Both the position numbers and the translations under genes were made by a program. DNA of 64,000 nucleotides from Ziziphus jujuba. Taxonomy: Eukaryota; Streptophyta; Magnoliopsida; Rosales; Rhamnaceae. Within the stretch, counting starts at the first letter, position 1. Each line of letters opens with the position of its first letter. The stretch lies in contig NC_083387.1 in the NCBI RefSeq assembly GCF_031755915.1, positions 15,273,001 to 15,337,000 of the forward strand, given 5' to 3'. The notes beneath the pieces were generated by a model. That model was not told the origin of the DNA. It was given only the letters and a program-made list of their open reading frames with translations, and ran no database searches. Below, in pieces: positions 36,706 through 48,990 of the stretch.

Positions 36706-38500
36706 GTGGTTTTCTCAATTAATTTACTAGATCATTACTAGAATGGACAAATAAATATCAATGACTATACTCTTAACAAGCTCATATAGGAAAAGTATCT
36801 TTTGATAAAAACTTCTTAATAATATAGATCCATATAAATTTTGTTTTCTCCACATAAAATCTTCTAATTTATAACTCGCTTTAGACATTATTATGTTATA
36901 TGCATGCTTTACTAAAACTTGCTAGAAAACCAAATGGAAAATATCAGCTAAGGTAAAAGATTACATGTCCATATTTTATTCAGCAATGCACAAGCAGATT
37001 CATTAAAAGCTTTGAACAAGAAAAACCATGTAGGATAAAGTGACAATTTTAAGCTTGGCCAACTGGTTAATAAGTTGTTCACTTTCTTTGATAAAACAAC
37101 TTAATATTTATATCCATGTCTATTTCATTTACATAGTTTTTACAAGTAAAATAGATAATGACCTAGTATATAAATTTATTATTTAAGCAAACTTCATGGA
37201 TATCAATTTCACTATTCTCTAGGATATCATATTTAAAAGAATTTAGATGAGATATGTTTAGTCTCATTTTACATATGCATTCATATTTGTGCAATGCGGA
37301 TGCATTAAAATAGGAATTTTTATTTGTATAACGTAAGCATTTTAGGGATTTTTATGTAAATCATGTGATCTATATAAATTTACAATCACTATATTCATGA
37401 AACAGATATAGAATCCTTAAATGACTAAGTATAATTTCATCTATCATTGTGGAGTATGTCTCTTTATAATGAATCATATATTATTAGAAGAAATCTTAAA
37501 CCATAGGTCCAACTTTATATCATTACCTCAATTTTCTAATTTCACTTGCATATAACTTCTCATTATTTTTTTTGGATTTTAGGCTATTAGTGTTTAGAAA
37601 ATGAGTCCAAAACTTCATGGTTATAAGCGAATCTAGCTATATATGGATTTTCTTTTATTTAGCCGAGTGTGTTTATACATTTCAATAAGGTTTTATTTCA
37701 TGATCCTCATATTCATTTATAATTTCGAGGGCCTCAAAATATAATTATGTGTCATTAACAATCTTTTAAATGTCGTTCAGTAATTTTCCAATAGTGATGT
37801 AACTTAATGAGATCTACAATATATCGAGTAGCTAATCCACCTATAGGTTCTTTTTAGTAGTTAAATTATTTGATTCTTCAAGAGCACTTGTAGCTCCTTG
37901 TCTCATCTGTTTTGCCATCTCATATATTTGCTCCCTTTATTTGTCAGAGAGCTTTATACTGAACTAATTGAATTACCTCACTTCATGCATATTGTAAACT
38001 TATTAGTGATTAATTATTCAACATAAATATAACATTATAGAAGCAATAACTATTGGTATATACAATTTAGTGCCCCTTTAGATATCGTCGAATGCATTTT
38101 GTAATTGATTGACCAATTTCATAGATGTCAAATTTTTTGAAATTTCAGTTCACATGAACATGAGAATCAAAAGAATAATCATTCTGTGTAAAATCTTTTA
38201 CTAACATTTTTTATCTCCTTAATGTTGGTAAATCAATCTCATCAATATGACAGTCAACCAATGGGCTATTAATAAATGAGAATTCATATTTAATATAAAT
38301 CCAACTTTCTTTGAAGTCCCTTTTTCATGCTTTGTGTTAGAGCAATTTGAATATATTTTAAGCAACCAAATTTTTGTAGATAAGAAATACGTAGCTATTT
38401 TCCAAAAACCAATTACAATGGCAAATATATATCTATATGTACATATTGGCTTGATGCGTAGTAATGTTATCCTGAGTAACATTACATGCTTCCATGCAAC
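36706..38500. other. Unassigned AT-rich DNA
   Basis: No coding or mobile-element ends found. Part may belong to the copia remnant split by solo LTR E, but no pol motif can be recognised. Confidence 0.45.
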
Positions 38501-38887
38501 ATTAAGGAGTTACGTTCTCATCAAAATTGATTTAGTAATCACTTGGAGCCATTTAATAACAATTTTGCTAAATCATTTTGTACAAAAATATGCCACAAGA
38601 TGTTTAACATAAAGTCCAATCATTAGATGCTATTAATTCACAAGATACTTAACATAAAATCCAATCATTAGAGAATTGGAATATTAATTCATTAGAGAGT
38701 TTACGTTATCATTAAAATTGATCAACCAATCAATTTGAGGCATTTAATAACAATTTTGCTAAATCATTTCATATGAAAATATATTACAAGATGTTTAACG
38801 TAAAAGCCAATCATTAAAGAGTTGGGATATAAATTCACTATCATGCAAGAAATATGGGATATAAATTCACTATCATACAAGAAATAT
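38501..38887 (+). repeat. Tandem repeats: 190-bp pair and 32-bp pair
   Basis: A block beginning ATTAAGGAGT (38501) repeats as ATTAGAGAGT (38691), with shared AGCCATTTAATAACAATTTT-like and AAGATGTTTAAC words. Just after, GGGATATAAATTCACTATCA and the following bases repeat with a 32-bp period (38824 and 38856). Confidence 0.75.
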
Positions 38888-38899
38888 TGTCATAATTAT

Positions 38900-39455
38900 A
38901 TATTTAAGAAATTTTATGCTCATTTTGATTATTTAAGCATAAATCTTGCAAAAGTCATATTAACAAAAAAGATGTTTGACTATTTACTAGATGCGTCTAT
39001 TTAATATCAAAGGTTCACACAATGATTAAATAATGCTACATACATTCCTTTCCATTTAAGAAATGTAAATGATTTTAATACAATTTTCTCCTGTGTTAAT
39101 CTATATACTAACCAATTTTCCAAAAAAACTAGTAACACCTAAGATTCATTGTATTCAAAAATCTTATTGTTTTTCAGTACCTGCCAGTATAAAATTTACT
39201 ATATATAGACGTACACATCATTATTGATCCATATATGAATCATTATTGATCAGGAATAACTCAGCCAACCATTGCCAATATATAACTTAAATTAATAAAC
39301 TTTTGGTTTATTATTGAATGTGGTTCAATCAATATTAAGCACCTATATATAAGGCTTTAAGGTTGCCTTTTTCACAAAATTACTTGCCAACAAAGTAAAC
39401 TTAGGGAACAAGTAAACCTAATGGGATGGGCTTTAGGAGAAGGTTGTACCCCACA
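38900..39455 (-). repeat. Putative 3' LTR of the outer copia element, left edge undefined
   Basis: On the minus strand the sequence begins TGTGGGGTACAACC at 39455, directly after the purine tract GAAGGGGGAGAA (39457-39468). This is the expected PPT-LTR junction of the copia element whose RNase H lies at 39500-40276. A TATATATAGG box on the minus strand near 39350 would fit a U3 promoter. The LTR's other end cannot be placed because no second LTR remains for comparison. Confidence 0.5.
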
Positions 39456-39499
39456 ATTCTCCCCCTTCAACCACATTTCAGAAAACCTAATGATCACTT

Positions 39500-40276
39500 A
39501 CCATCTATATCAGCTATGTCTCTACACAACTTCAACTTCTTTGGCGTGACAACCTTTGTAAACATATCTGTTGAATTCTTCTTTATGTGAAACCAATCTA
39601 AGCAATTGATGCTCTATCGCATCATGTATCCAATGATAACGAATATTGATATGCTTTTGTTCGGGAATGATATATTGAGTTTTTGCCCACATCCATAACA
39701 CTTTGGCTATCACAATGTATATTATAATCCTTCTATGTGATACCCAGTTCATGGAGTAAACGTTTTAACCACAGCATCTCCTTACCAGCTTCCGTTATGG
39801 CAATGTACTGTGCTTTTGTCATAGATAAAGCTACACACTTTTGCTATCTTGACTGTCATGACACAGTTCTTCTAGTAAAAATGTAAAGATAGCGCGAAGC
39901 AGATTTCCTATTATCAAGGTCACCAGCCATATTTGCATTTATATAGCCTTCTAGAATTATATCACCTCCTTCACAACACAAGCATAATTCCGATGTACCT
40001 TTAGGATACCTGAGAATCCACTTGACTTCTTCCCAATGTTTATTTCCAGGAATTTAAAAGAAATTTGCTCATGGTACCAACAACATGAGCAATGTCTAAT
40101 CTGGTACACACCATTGTGTACATAATACTTTCCATGGCTGAAGAATAAAGCTCTAAAGCCATCTCCTATATCTCTACTTTTGATGAAGGACATGATCTCT
40201 TACTCAACTTGAAATAGTTTACAATTGGAATACTAACTGGTTTGGCCTTATCCATGCCAAATCTATTTATCACTCA
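39500..40276 (-). pseudogene. Outer copia element: RNase H part of pol
   Basis: On the minus strand the pieces read TRLDIAHVVG, SQVDSQVS, YNSRRLYKCKYGW, RKSASRYLYIF, QKCVALSMTKAQYIA, TEAGKEMLWLKRLLHELGI and then GKNSIYHSRTKAYQY. This is the C-terminal pol of a Ty1/copia element (end of RT, then RNase H; compare the usual CVALSTTEAEYIA). Stops and frameshifts break it at many points. It is cut at 40276 by the gypsy element and resumes at 46228 after the duplication ACTCA. With 46228-46923 and 54905-55015 it forms one element, read right to left. Confidence 0.8.
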
Positions 40277-41339
40277 TGATGTGATTCCACCCGTGCCCAT
40301 TCAATCGACTACCCACTCGAGTGCGGGTCCTATACAAATGAAGATGGGGCCAATCAATAGGGCACAAGTTAAGAGATTTAAGGATAACTTGGCTGAGTTT
40401 ATTCATGGAGTGATTCAATCTCAAGAGGGCATGACAATATCTGAAGATACAAGACCCATTTTAAGCTTTCAAGTGGTGGAGACCGATATAGACCCGGGTA
40501 GATATTTTCGTACAAATTTGGACTCCAGGTAGATACAAGGCAGAATCAAAAGCATCTAAAAATGACTTGTACGGACAGCATCTCATTTTGGTCGAAAATG
40601 TGCTGTTTTGCCACTGAGATTGACTTTTCTTCTTGCTTGACTTATTCCAATCAAGAAGCACTGTGTGGGAATCATTATTAAACATATTTGGCATCCTACA
40701 TGGCATATGGAAGCTGATTTGGAGCCCAAACAAGTTGGAGATTGGTCAAAGATACCTTAGTAGTCAAACTAGTTAACTAGTTTCCTAATTTGATTTTGAC
40801 TTTTTTTTTTTAAGAAATTAGTCTTTTATTTGGTTTCTATTTAATTATTTGCTGGGAAAATCAACTTAGGAAAGTTATTATTTTATTATTTTCATTGTAA
40901 ATTAATTAATTCCTAATTCCAAATAAAGAAATTAATTAATCCAAATTAAATTAGGAAAGGGTGTGAAATTAGGCAATTTCCTAATTGGATTCTATGTTGG
41001 TTGAAATTTCCTAATCATTTTAGGGTTTTATTTTGTTAATTCAAAGCCTATTTAAAGGCTTATTTTCAATGAGAAATCAAGCTTGAACTTATATAGAAAA
41101 TTATTTGTGAGATTGAATTCTCTTTATTCTTTTGAACACTTAAAACACCATTAGTGAATGAGTGTTTTAGTTTGACTTATCAATAGGCCTTCCATCACCT
41201 ATTATGGCGTCTTTATTATATACCAAGGTTTCTAATCACAGATTGGTTAGGGGTGAAGGTGACCATTAGAACTTGAACATAATAAGATTCGGGCTAATAT
41301 AATACGGGTTTAGGTGCAGGTCATCATAGGTTCATATCA
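40277..41339 (+). repeat. Gypsy 5' LTR
   Basis: 1063 bp, starts TGATGTGATT and ends TTCATATCA, giving short inverted ends TGAT/ATCA. Its first ~250 bp keep a reading frame (40242-40532) equal to the C-terminal tail of the polyprotein (MGPINRAQVKRF-like), showing that pol once extended into the LTR. Confidence 0.88.
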
Positions 41340-41341
41340 TT

Positions 41342-41354
41342 TGGTATCAGAGCC
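41342..41354 (+). promoter_or_regulatory. Gypsy primer-binding site
   Basis: TGGTATCAGAGCC lies 2 nt after the 5' LTR and is complementary to the initiator tRNA-Met 3' end. Confidence 0.9.
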
Positions 41355-42599
41355 AAATTTTGTTCAGGTTTGATCTATCTTCATTTGCTTTCTTTGTTTT
41401 TGTGTTAATCTACAATTTTAGCATTAATTTAAGGTTGCTTCTATCATCATACACGTTCTACTTTTTTTTTTTTTGAAAAAACAAAATTCATTCCTAGTTG
41501 AATTAGGATTTCGTAGTATTACCGTATTTTTCTACCTAGTTTGTTGGTTTGTTTTTCAACATTGCTTTTGTTAATTATTGATTTTGTTGATTTTTCTTTA
41601 CAATTTTAGTCTTAAATATTTGCATTCATATATCCCCCCTAAAAAAAAAGAGAGAGAGTCTTGAAAGCATATTGCATAAAAAACCTAAAATTGTGCAATT
41701 TGTTTTTGTTTGAAGAGTGATCTTAGGTTTGGAGAATTTGTGGCTTTAGAATTGCAATTTTTGGTGTTGATCCTTGCTACTGCAGTTGTTTTTGATCTGT
41801 GAGTAGAAAAAAAAAAAAAAGAAGGGTTTATGGAATCTAAAAAAACTAAAAATTGCACATTTGTTTTTTGTTGGAGGCCATGGGTTTGGTTAGATTTTGC
41901 TATTGCAATTGCTACTTGGTTGCTAATTGTTGTTACTAGAGTTGTGTTTGATATTTAGTAAAAAAAAAAAAAATTTGGTTTGTTGAATTTGGTGTTGAAG
42001 TTTGTTGCTGGAAATTTCTTGGAGCTGTTGATTTGTTGATTATTTATTCAATATTTAGAGTTGCTGGAGAATTATTTTGTTGTTGGACATACAAATTTTG
42101 GGTGCTTAAATTATTGGATTAAAATTAGTTAGAGGAATTGATACAAAACTAGAATTACAAGAACAACAACCAACACTACTCTTTAATTTTGTTCAAATTG
42201 ATTCTTGTTTGAGTTTGAATTTCTTTCTCTAAAATTTCATTCTTGGATTATTAATTTCTTACCATCTAGTCCAGTTTCTTATTATTTTTCTTTATTTTTC
42301 CTAGAAAGCCGAAAACCAGGTTTGTTAATTCATTCAGTATTGCTTATTTTTTGCTACGGTTTTGTTGATAAGTTTAATTAAAACATACTTGTGATCTAAT
42401 TGTTGTTTTGTGGGTGTTTTAATTAGAACTTTGGGATAATTCTTTGAGAGAAAAAATACAAGAGAGTGTGAGCTTAAAAGAGGATTACAAAACCGAAACT
42501 AGTGTTCAAACACAAGTGTCGAGTTCTTGTTTGAGTGGAACACGTGAGAGAGTGAATTTGTTGAGGTCTTATTTTATTTTTTATATTATTCATACTAAT
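41355..42599 (+). other. Gypsy untranslated leader
   Basis: About 1.2 kb of T-rich sequence between PBS and gag with no coding. A-runs (41809-41820, 41960-41973) and repeated words such as TTGTTGGA and TGCTACTGCAG/TTGCTATTGCA suggest internal local duplications. The leader is longer than in many gypsy elements. Confidence 0.6.
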
Positions 42600-43764
42600 A
42601 TGGCAGATTCAAGGGTGAGAAGAGGAGATCCACCTTTAAGGATTAATGAAGAAGAATCCGTTGGATTCCATGGTGGTTCCCCTACTATGAGCAGTGGTGA
42701 GCAAACGGACATCAGGGCTATATTGCAGCAATTGCAGCAAATGAATGCCCGATTTGACAACATAGATCAAAGGATGGTCATGATAGAAATATCACAAAGA
42801 GGGCCGGATATAAGGTTAGATGCTTATGGATGTCGAGGTCGAGGTCAAGGTTGAGGAGATCGAGGTTGACCAAGAGAGGAATTCGGGGGAAGTAACTTTG
42901 GAGATTACTTGGATGAGGGGTTTGATGAAATTTTTGAACCACAAGAAAGGCCAATCCATGAGAGACCAGCAAGGAATGAAGATGGTGATCTAGGGAATAT
43001 CAGGGTAAACATTCCACCTTTCATGAGAAAAAGTGATTCGGATGCATATTTGGAATGGGAGGAGAGAATGGAGATGATTTTTTTTTTGTCATAATTATTC
43101 AGAGCTCAAGAAGATGAAGTTGGTAGTAATGGAGTTTGGTCAGTATGCACTCCAATAGTGGACCAATAAGCAAAACACCCGAAGGAGAGTTGGTGACGAC
43201 TTGATCACTACACGGTGACAAATGAAAGGAGCCATGAGGAAGCGATTCGTACTATCACACTATCATAGGTTGTTGCATCAAAGGCTTCAATCTTTATCTC
43301 AAGGAAGAAGGTTCGTGGAGGATTATTATAAGGATATGGAGATGCTTATGATGAGGTTAAGCATGAATGAGGATAGAGAAGCAACCATGGCAAGATTCCT
43401 TGGTGGTTTGAATCGTGAGATAGCCAATCAACTAGAATTGCAACAATATGTGGACTTTGAGGAGATGTTGCATGTGGCTATTAAATTAGAGCATCAATTC
43501 AAGAGTAGAGGTGTAGGCTCACGGTTTGGGGGTGTTTTTAACAACAGAAGATCAAATCCAAGTGCTTGGAGAAGCAATCCCATCTATGATTCAAAGCCAA
43601 AATCGAAACTTGGTGAAGAAAGTTCCAATCGGCCAAAAAGGGATTCCAAAACTAAATCTGTCCAAACACCACAGAATGAGGTAAAATCTTATCATAAACC
43701 TTCAAGATCAAGAGAAATTATTTGTTTTAAGTGCCAGTGATGAGGACACATTGCCAATCAATGC
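42600..43764 (+). pseudogene. Gypsy gag, broken
   Basis: It opens at 42600 (MADSRVRRGDPPLR), followed by ILQQLQQMNARFDNIDQRM, a stop near 42852, then FEPQERP, SDSDAYLEWEERMEMIF (43042-43090), a frame break, and the gag core MRKRFVLSHYHRLLHQRL, QGRRFVEDYYKDMEML, EATMARFLGGLNREIANQ. It ends with the zinc knuckle at 43722-43764, CFKC then GHIANQC, with two in-frame stops in the middle. These are conserved features of plant gypsy gag (capsid and CCHC nucleocapsid). At least three disabling breaks are present. Confidence 0.88.
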
Positions 43765-43974
43765 CCGAATAGGAGGATCATGGTGCTGAAATGTAATGGT
43801 GAACTAGAATCCAAAAGTGATGAAAGTAGGGGAAAGGCCGAACTGGATGATGAGAACTTGGAGGGGATGAGCATGAGGAACCTGAAACACTACAACCTTC
43901 AAGGGCTGACTTGAGCCTAGTTGCAAGGAGAGTCCTTACTCTATACAAAGATGAGGATCAAATTTAAAGAGAAA

Positions 43975-44320
43975 ACATCTTCCACACTCGATGCGAAATT
44001 CAGGGTAATATATGTAGTATGATTATTGATAGTAGAAGTTGTGCAAATGTAATTAGTCGCATGGTAGTTAATAAAGTAGGCTTAACAACTATTAAAAATA
44101 CAGAACTATAGATTACAATAGCTTAATGATAGTGGTAAGATGAAAATGAATAAACAAGCCAAAGTAAAATTTAGCATAGATAAATATGTGGATGTTGTAT
44201 TGTGTGATATTGTGCATATGCATGCTGGTCATATTGTTGGAGAGGCCATGGAAATTTGACAAAGATGCCATACATTATGGGAGAGATAACTCAATTGTTT
44301 TTAAGCTTAAAGGCAAGAAG
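43975..44320 (+). pseudogene. Gypsy protease region
   Basis: IIDSRSCANV at 44022-44051 is the retroviral-type aspartic protease active site (usually D-S/G-G) with the third residue changed. It is followed by LNDSG-like, NKQAKVKF, MHAG, LLERPWKFDKDAIH and GRDNSIVFKLKGKKV (44186-44512 frame). Frameshifts separate these parts. The order matches the protease to RT linker of plant gypsy pol. Confidence 0.75.
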
Positions 44321-44629
44321 GTTAAGGAGGAGCCATTGAACCCGAAGGAGATTTTTAGGGATCAAATACAAATGCAACAAAGGAGGGAAGCCGAGAAGCT
44401 CAAAGAAAAGGCTAGTATGTCACCAAAGGTTCCACCATCCATTCAAGGGGAAAAGGTGAGCTTGCTATCCAAGGTAAGTCCTCTAAAACCCAGGTCGAGT
44501 GGAAAATTTTAAATAAAATCAAGAGTGAGAAACTTGGACCAAAAGCCAAGAGTGATGCAAAATTCAATGAATCCATGAGTGAGAAAGGAAAAGAAAGAAA
44601 AGAAAGGAAAAATAAAATTTTTTATCTTA

Positions 44630-45060
44630 GTTTTGGGGATGTTAATAAATCTATTTTAAGTAAGAAACCATTGCCAGTCATGAATTATAACGATGCTTAT
44701 TTAAAAAGCTTTTATTGTATAGAACTTTATCTACCTTTTTGAGAGCTTTATTTTATGGAAATTTGAAAATTAGGAAGAGATTATTTACTAATTTTAAAAA
44801 GCGTAATTTTTGCCATAATGAGCATGTATTTTTAGATTTTTTTGTGATAGTATTTGATCTAGAAAATTTGATTTAGTTGCACTTACAAAAGGAAAGATTT
44901 CCAAAACAAAGAAAGTCAAAGCTTATGCCGCACGTGGATGGATCTTTTCAAGTTTTGGAGCGAATTAATGAAAATCTTACAAACTTAACTTACCGGGTGA
45001 GTATAATGTTAGTGCTACATTTACTATTGCTAACTTATCTCCTTTTGCTGCAGGTGATAA
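44630..45060 (+). pseudogene. Gypsy pol leftovers: linker, RT end and integrase tail joined by deletions
   Basis: SKKPLPVM (about 44658) belongs to the protease-RT linker. About 100 bp later NFKKRNFCHNEHVFLDF (44786-44836) resembles the end of RT. It is followed directly by [16 protein letters not shown] and VLERINENL (44877-44990), the integrase C-terminal tail. The catalytic centre of RT (YxDD), all of RNase H and the integrase core are absent, so at least two internal deletions have occurred. Full-length relatives have several kilobases here. Confidence 0.72.
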
Positions 45061-45086
45061 CTTTGATTTGAGGGCAAATCCTTTTC

Positions 45087-45099
45087 AAGAGGAGGGGAA
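45087..45099 (+). promoter_or_regulatory. Gypsy polypurine tract
   Basis: AAGAGGAGGGGAA ends directly before the 3' LTR. Confidence 0.88.
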
Positions 45100-46222
45100 T
45101 GATGTGATTTCGCCCATGCCTGTTCAACCGACTACCATTTAGGGTACGGGTCTTATACAAATGAAGATGGGGCCAATCACTAGGACACAAGTTAAGAGAT
45201 CTAAGGACAAATTGGCTGGCTTTATGCATGGAGTGATTCAATCTCAAGAGGGCATGACAATACCTGAAGATACAAGACCTGTTTTAAGCCTTTAAGTGGT
45301 GGAGATCGATACGAACCCGGGTAGCTATTTTCGTATAAATTTGAACTTCGGGCAGCAAGGAATGGTTCTAACACTTCATGAACTCAATGAATATCATTAA
45401 GAGAACATGGAATCCAGTCAAGGTAGAATCAAAAGCATTTAAAAAGTACTTGTAGGGACAGCATCTCAATTTGGTCGAAAATGTGTTGTTTTGCCGCTGG
45501 CTTTAACTTTTCTTCTTGTTTGACTTATTCCAATCAAGGGGCACCATGTGGGAATCATTATTAATCATATTGGGCATCCTACATGGCATATGAAAGCTAA
45601 TTTGGAGCCCAAACAAGCTGGAGATTTGTCAAAGATACTTTAGTAGTCAAGCTAGTCAACTAGTTTCCTAATTTGATTTTGACTTTCTGTTTTAGGAAAT
45701 TAGTTTTTTATTTGGATTCTATTTATTTATTTGCTGGAAAAATCAACTTAGGAAAGTTATTATTTTATCATTTTTATTGTAAATTAATTAATTTGTAATT
45801 CAAAATAAGAAAATTAATTAATCCAAATTAGATTAGGAAAGAATGTGAAATTAAGCAATTTCCTAATTGGATTCTATGTTGGCCAAAATTTCCTAATCCT
45901 TTTAGGGTTTTATTTTATTCATTCAAAGCCTATTTAAAGGCTTATTTTCAATGAGAAATCAAGCTTGAATTTTATACAAAAAATTATTTGTGAGATTGAA
46001 TTCTTTTTATTCTTTTGAACACCTAAAACACTATTAGTGAATAAGTGTTTTAGTTTAACTTATCAATAGGCCTTCCGTCACCTATTATGGCGTCTTCATT
46101 ATATACCAAGTTTTCTATATACAGGTTGGCTAGGGCTGAAGGTGACCATTAGAACTTGAACATAATTAGATCAGGGCTAATATAATACAGGTTTAGGCGT
46201 TGGTCATCCTAGGTTCATATCA
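45100..46222 (+). repeat. Gypsy 3' LTR
   Basis: 1123 bp, starting TGATGTGATTTC. It is 60 bp longer than the 5' LTR, and many substitutions separate the two, so the insertion is not recent. Confidence 0.88.
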
Positions 46223-46227
46223 ACTCA

Positions 46228-46923
46228 TTCGACATACTTCTCCTGAGATAGTCATAACTTGTGATTCTTCCTTTCTCAGGCTATTTGCATTTCCAAAATC
46301 TGTTAAGCTGGTTTTAAGTCCTACATTTTAAATGACTCACAAAGTTCCATCTTCAGCTAACTAATTTTCATTGCATCTTGTCGAATGATTAAGATGTCAT
46401 TGACATATAGTAAAAGTGCAATGAAGTTTTCATCTGGAAATCTCTGAATATAAACACACTGCTCTGCATCAATCTTCTTGTATCCTTGACTCATTATAAA
46501 AGAGTCAAACTTCTTGTATTAATGCCTAGGTGCTTGCTTGACGCCATACAAGCTTATATTTAGCTTGTAAATGAAGTTCTCTTTCCCTAAAACCTCAAAA
46601 TCTTCTGGCTGCTTCATATAAATCTCCTCACGTAGATCACCATGAAGAAACTCTATTTTCATATCCATCTACTTAAGCTCTAAATATAAATAGCCTATTA
46701 GATAGAGAATAACTCGTATCAAATTATTTTCACCACTGGTCATAAAATCTCATCAAAGTCAATTCTTTTCTTCTAAAGGAAGCCTTTAACAACTAATCGG
46801 GCTTTATGCTTTACCATTCATCCACTGCCATCTTTCTTGAGCTTGAACACTCATTTATTCTTTAGTGCCTTATTTCATTTTGAAAACTCAAACAACTCAT
46901 AAGTATTGTTCTTCTGCAAAGAT
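46228..46923 (-). pseudogene. Outer copia element: reverse transcriptase part of pol
   Basis: On the minus strand it reads, with stops: NNTYELFEF at the right edge, then RWQWMNGKA, DMKIEFLHGDLREEIYMKQ, EDFEVLGKENFIYKLN, SLYGVKQAPR and LLLYVNDILI. These are the ordered RT motifs of Ty1/copia (MDVKTAFLHG, LYGLKQAPR, YVDD), with YVDD changed to YVND. It joins 39500-40276 to the left across the gypsy insertion and 54905-55015 to the right across the second copia and solo LTR F. Confidence 0.85.
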
Positions 46924-47902
46924 TGTTGGAGTTTGGTATAGTTTTAGGTTCATTTGGCCAAGAGTATTGTACACAAAGTGTTAATCTTGTGCACAACCTT
47001 TAATCCGCTTTTTGGTTTGGTGTTTAGGTGATTTTTTGTGTTTGTTTTTTGTATGGTAGTATTAAGGTTTGTTAGGGTTTTTGTTTGGAAGGAAGAAGAA
47101 GAGGATAAAGAAGAAGAGAAGATGCGAAGAGTAGGCCACAAAACTAGACAGCACAATTCATTATTTCATTTCATTCATTTGTTGCATTATATAGATACAA
47201 AAATTGTTTCACACATGTGAAGTTTGTGTGAGACCAAATGGAAATCTTTAAAATTCAAAAATTACACATTTCCCACTCACAATTCTGATACATAACCATT
47301 TAACCACCAGCTCACATTTGAGTGTACAAATATGGTAAAGGTTGGTGGTGAGATTTTGAACTTCAGAAGACTGTTTCCACCAAATCGGGTAATGCTACTT
47401 TGACGTTATAGAAGGCTAGGATATCTTCATCAAAATTGCTCGAATTGTGACATGTGGCATGCTGAAATATTAATGTTGAAATCTGGAGAAGACCAGATCC
47501 AAAACAAATGGATAAGGCCTCCAATTCATCACAAACTCGTGGGCCATATACTAGAAATCTCAACAGTTATGCCAATTTACAACCTGCATATCTTAGGCTT
47601 CCTAGGTCCTTTTTTAGTCATTCTTTTTACTCTATTTTCTTTTATATGTGTCCAAAAACCATAACTTGATTCTAAAACATAGCCATTTTACAAAACAAAA
47701 TCAATATCCAACAAAGAGACAATTCCTAAGCTAAATACAACAAAACTTAGGCATTCAAAAGACATTAAAAGGAACATAAATCATAGACATAAATATTTCT
47801 TTAAGATGTTCAACAAAATATTTCTTGTAAGGAAAGAAACAGGGTGCAAACATTTGTGAACTTTGGCTTGTATAAGGTGGCAAGATTACCACATTTTTAA
47901 CA
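46924..47902 (-). repeat. Second copia: 3' LTR
   Basis: 979 bp, TGTTAAAAATG to ...CCAACA on the minus strand. It is about 60 bp shorter than the 5' LTR because of small deletions. Confidence 0.88.
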
Positions 47903-47911
47903 CTCCTTCTT
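47903..47911 (-). promoter_or_regulatory. Second copia: polypurine tract
   Basis: AAGAAGGAG on the minus strand, directly before the 3' LTR. Confidence 0.75.
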
Positions 47912-47914
47912 GGT

Positions 47915-48679
47915 AATCTTGCTGGAGACATTAAGGAGAGTCCTCAATGCCTCAAATTTGGTTTTTCCAAGTGGCTTTTTGAACACATCCGAATGGTTCT
48001 CCTCCGAATTCACATACTCCAAATAAACTTCTTCAAGATCTTCAAACTCCCTAGAGAAATGATATTTCACCGGAATATGTTTTGTTCTTCCATGTTGTAT
48101 CGGGTTCTTGGCTATTAAAATGGCTGAAGTTTTGTCACATTTGATGATGGTTGAACCTTCTTGAGTATGGCCAAGATCTCCCATCAACTTCCTTAACCAT
48201 ATATATTTGTTTGCATAAGTTGAGCAAGCAATGTATTAAGCTTCTGCGATACTTTGAGCCGTTGTGCTTTGATTCTTTGCATTCCATGATAAAAAACCAC
48301 TCTGAAGTGAAAACAAGTAGCCCAAAGTACTCCTCATATCATCAGTGTAGCCAGCCCAATCACTATCCGAATAACCAATAAGCTTCAACTCATCCTTTGC
48401 TTCATACCAAACTCCATAATTACTAGTGCCCTTAAGATACCTAAGAACTCTTTTGGCACCTCTAAGATGAGTTTGGGTGGATGCTTGCATATATCTTGAA
48501 AGCACACACATGGCATACATAATATCTGGCTTAGATGAGAACACATAAAGTAAACTACCAATCAAGGATCGATAAAGAATAGGATTTGCCTTCGATGCGT
48601 CATTCTCCTTTTGGTATTTCTCTCCTTGGATCATTGGAGTGCTCATTGGATTGCATTCTTTAAGATTAAACTTCTTCAA
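47915..48679 (-). pseudogene. Second copia: RNase H
   Basis: The frame 48236-48679 reads NLKECNPMSTPM, LIGSLLYV, DIMYAMCVLSRYMQ, KRVLRYLKGTSNYG, SDSDWAGYTDDMRSTLGYLF and SWNAKNQSTTAQSIAEA. It then crosses a stop and frame change and continues in 47897-48187 with CDKTSAILIAKNPIQHGRTKHI and DVFKKPL. This is copia RT thumb plus RNase H, with the catalytic D of SDSDWAG visible. Only a few breaks separate it from an open frame, so it is younger than the outer copia. Confidence 0.85.
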
Positions 48680-48727
48680 AAGGTCCTTGATGTACTTTTC
48701 TTGTGATATAAAAATTCTTCTTTGGCA

Positions 48728-48990
48728 TTATATTACTTCCATACCAAGGAAGTAATTCATGAGACCCAAGCTAGACATCTCAAACTCCTCCTCAAGTTCA
48801 TGCCTTAGCTTATCCACATTCCTTGGATCCTCATCGGTGACAAACAAGTCATCCACATACAAATAAACCATTATCATGCTTCCTTTAATCCTCACATACA
48901 AGGTGGGTTCATTTTGGCTCCTCTTAAAGTCATGTCTAAGCAAGTAGTCATCAATCCTTAAGCATTTCAAGGTGGACTTACTTTAATTTT
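48728..48990 (-). pseudogene. Second copia: C-terminal half of reverse transcriptase
   Basis: RSQNEPTLYV and then YLYVDDLFVT with the intact YVDD catalytic pair, followed by FEMSSLGLMNYFLGMEV. The N-terminal RT motifs (FLHG, LYGLKQAPR) are absent, because a deletion joins the integrase fragment to this point near 48975-48990. Confidence 0.85.

Larger units (their letters stand above)
40277..46222 (+). mobile_element. Ty3/gypsy retrotransposon, internally deleted
   Basis: The 5946-bp element has LTRs at 40277-41339 and 45100-46222, a PBS, gag and protease remnants, a trace of RT, the integrase C-terminal tail and a polypurine tract. The duplication ACTCA occurs on both sides (40272-40276 and 46223-46227). 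It lies within the outer copia pol. Most of RT, RNase H and integrase is missing, and gag is broken by stops, so the copy is non-autonomous and dead. The gag and C-terminal tail are of the type seen in plant chromovirus-like gypsy elements, though no chromodomain was identified. Confidence 0.9.

Noticed and set aside
41342..41354. tRNA-Met gene fragment
   Set aside because: Only the 13-nt primer-binding complement is present, in the expected place beside an LTR.
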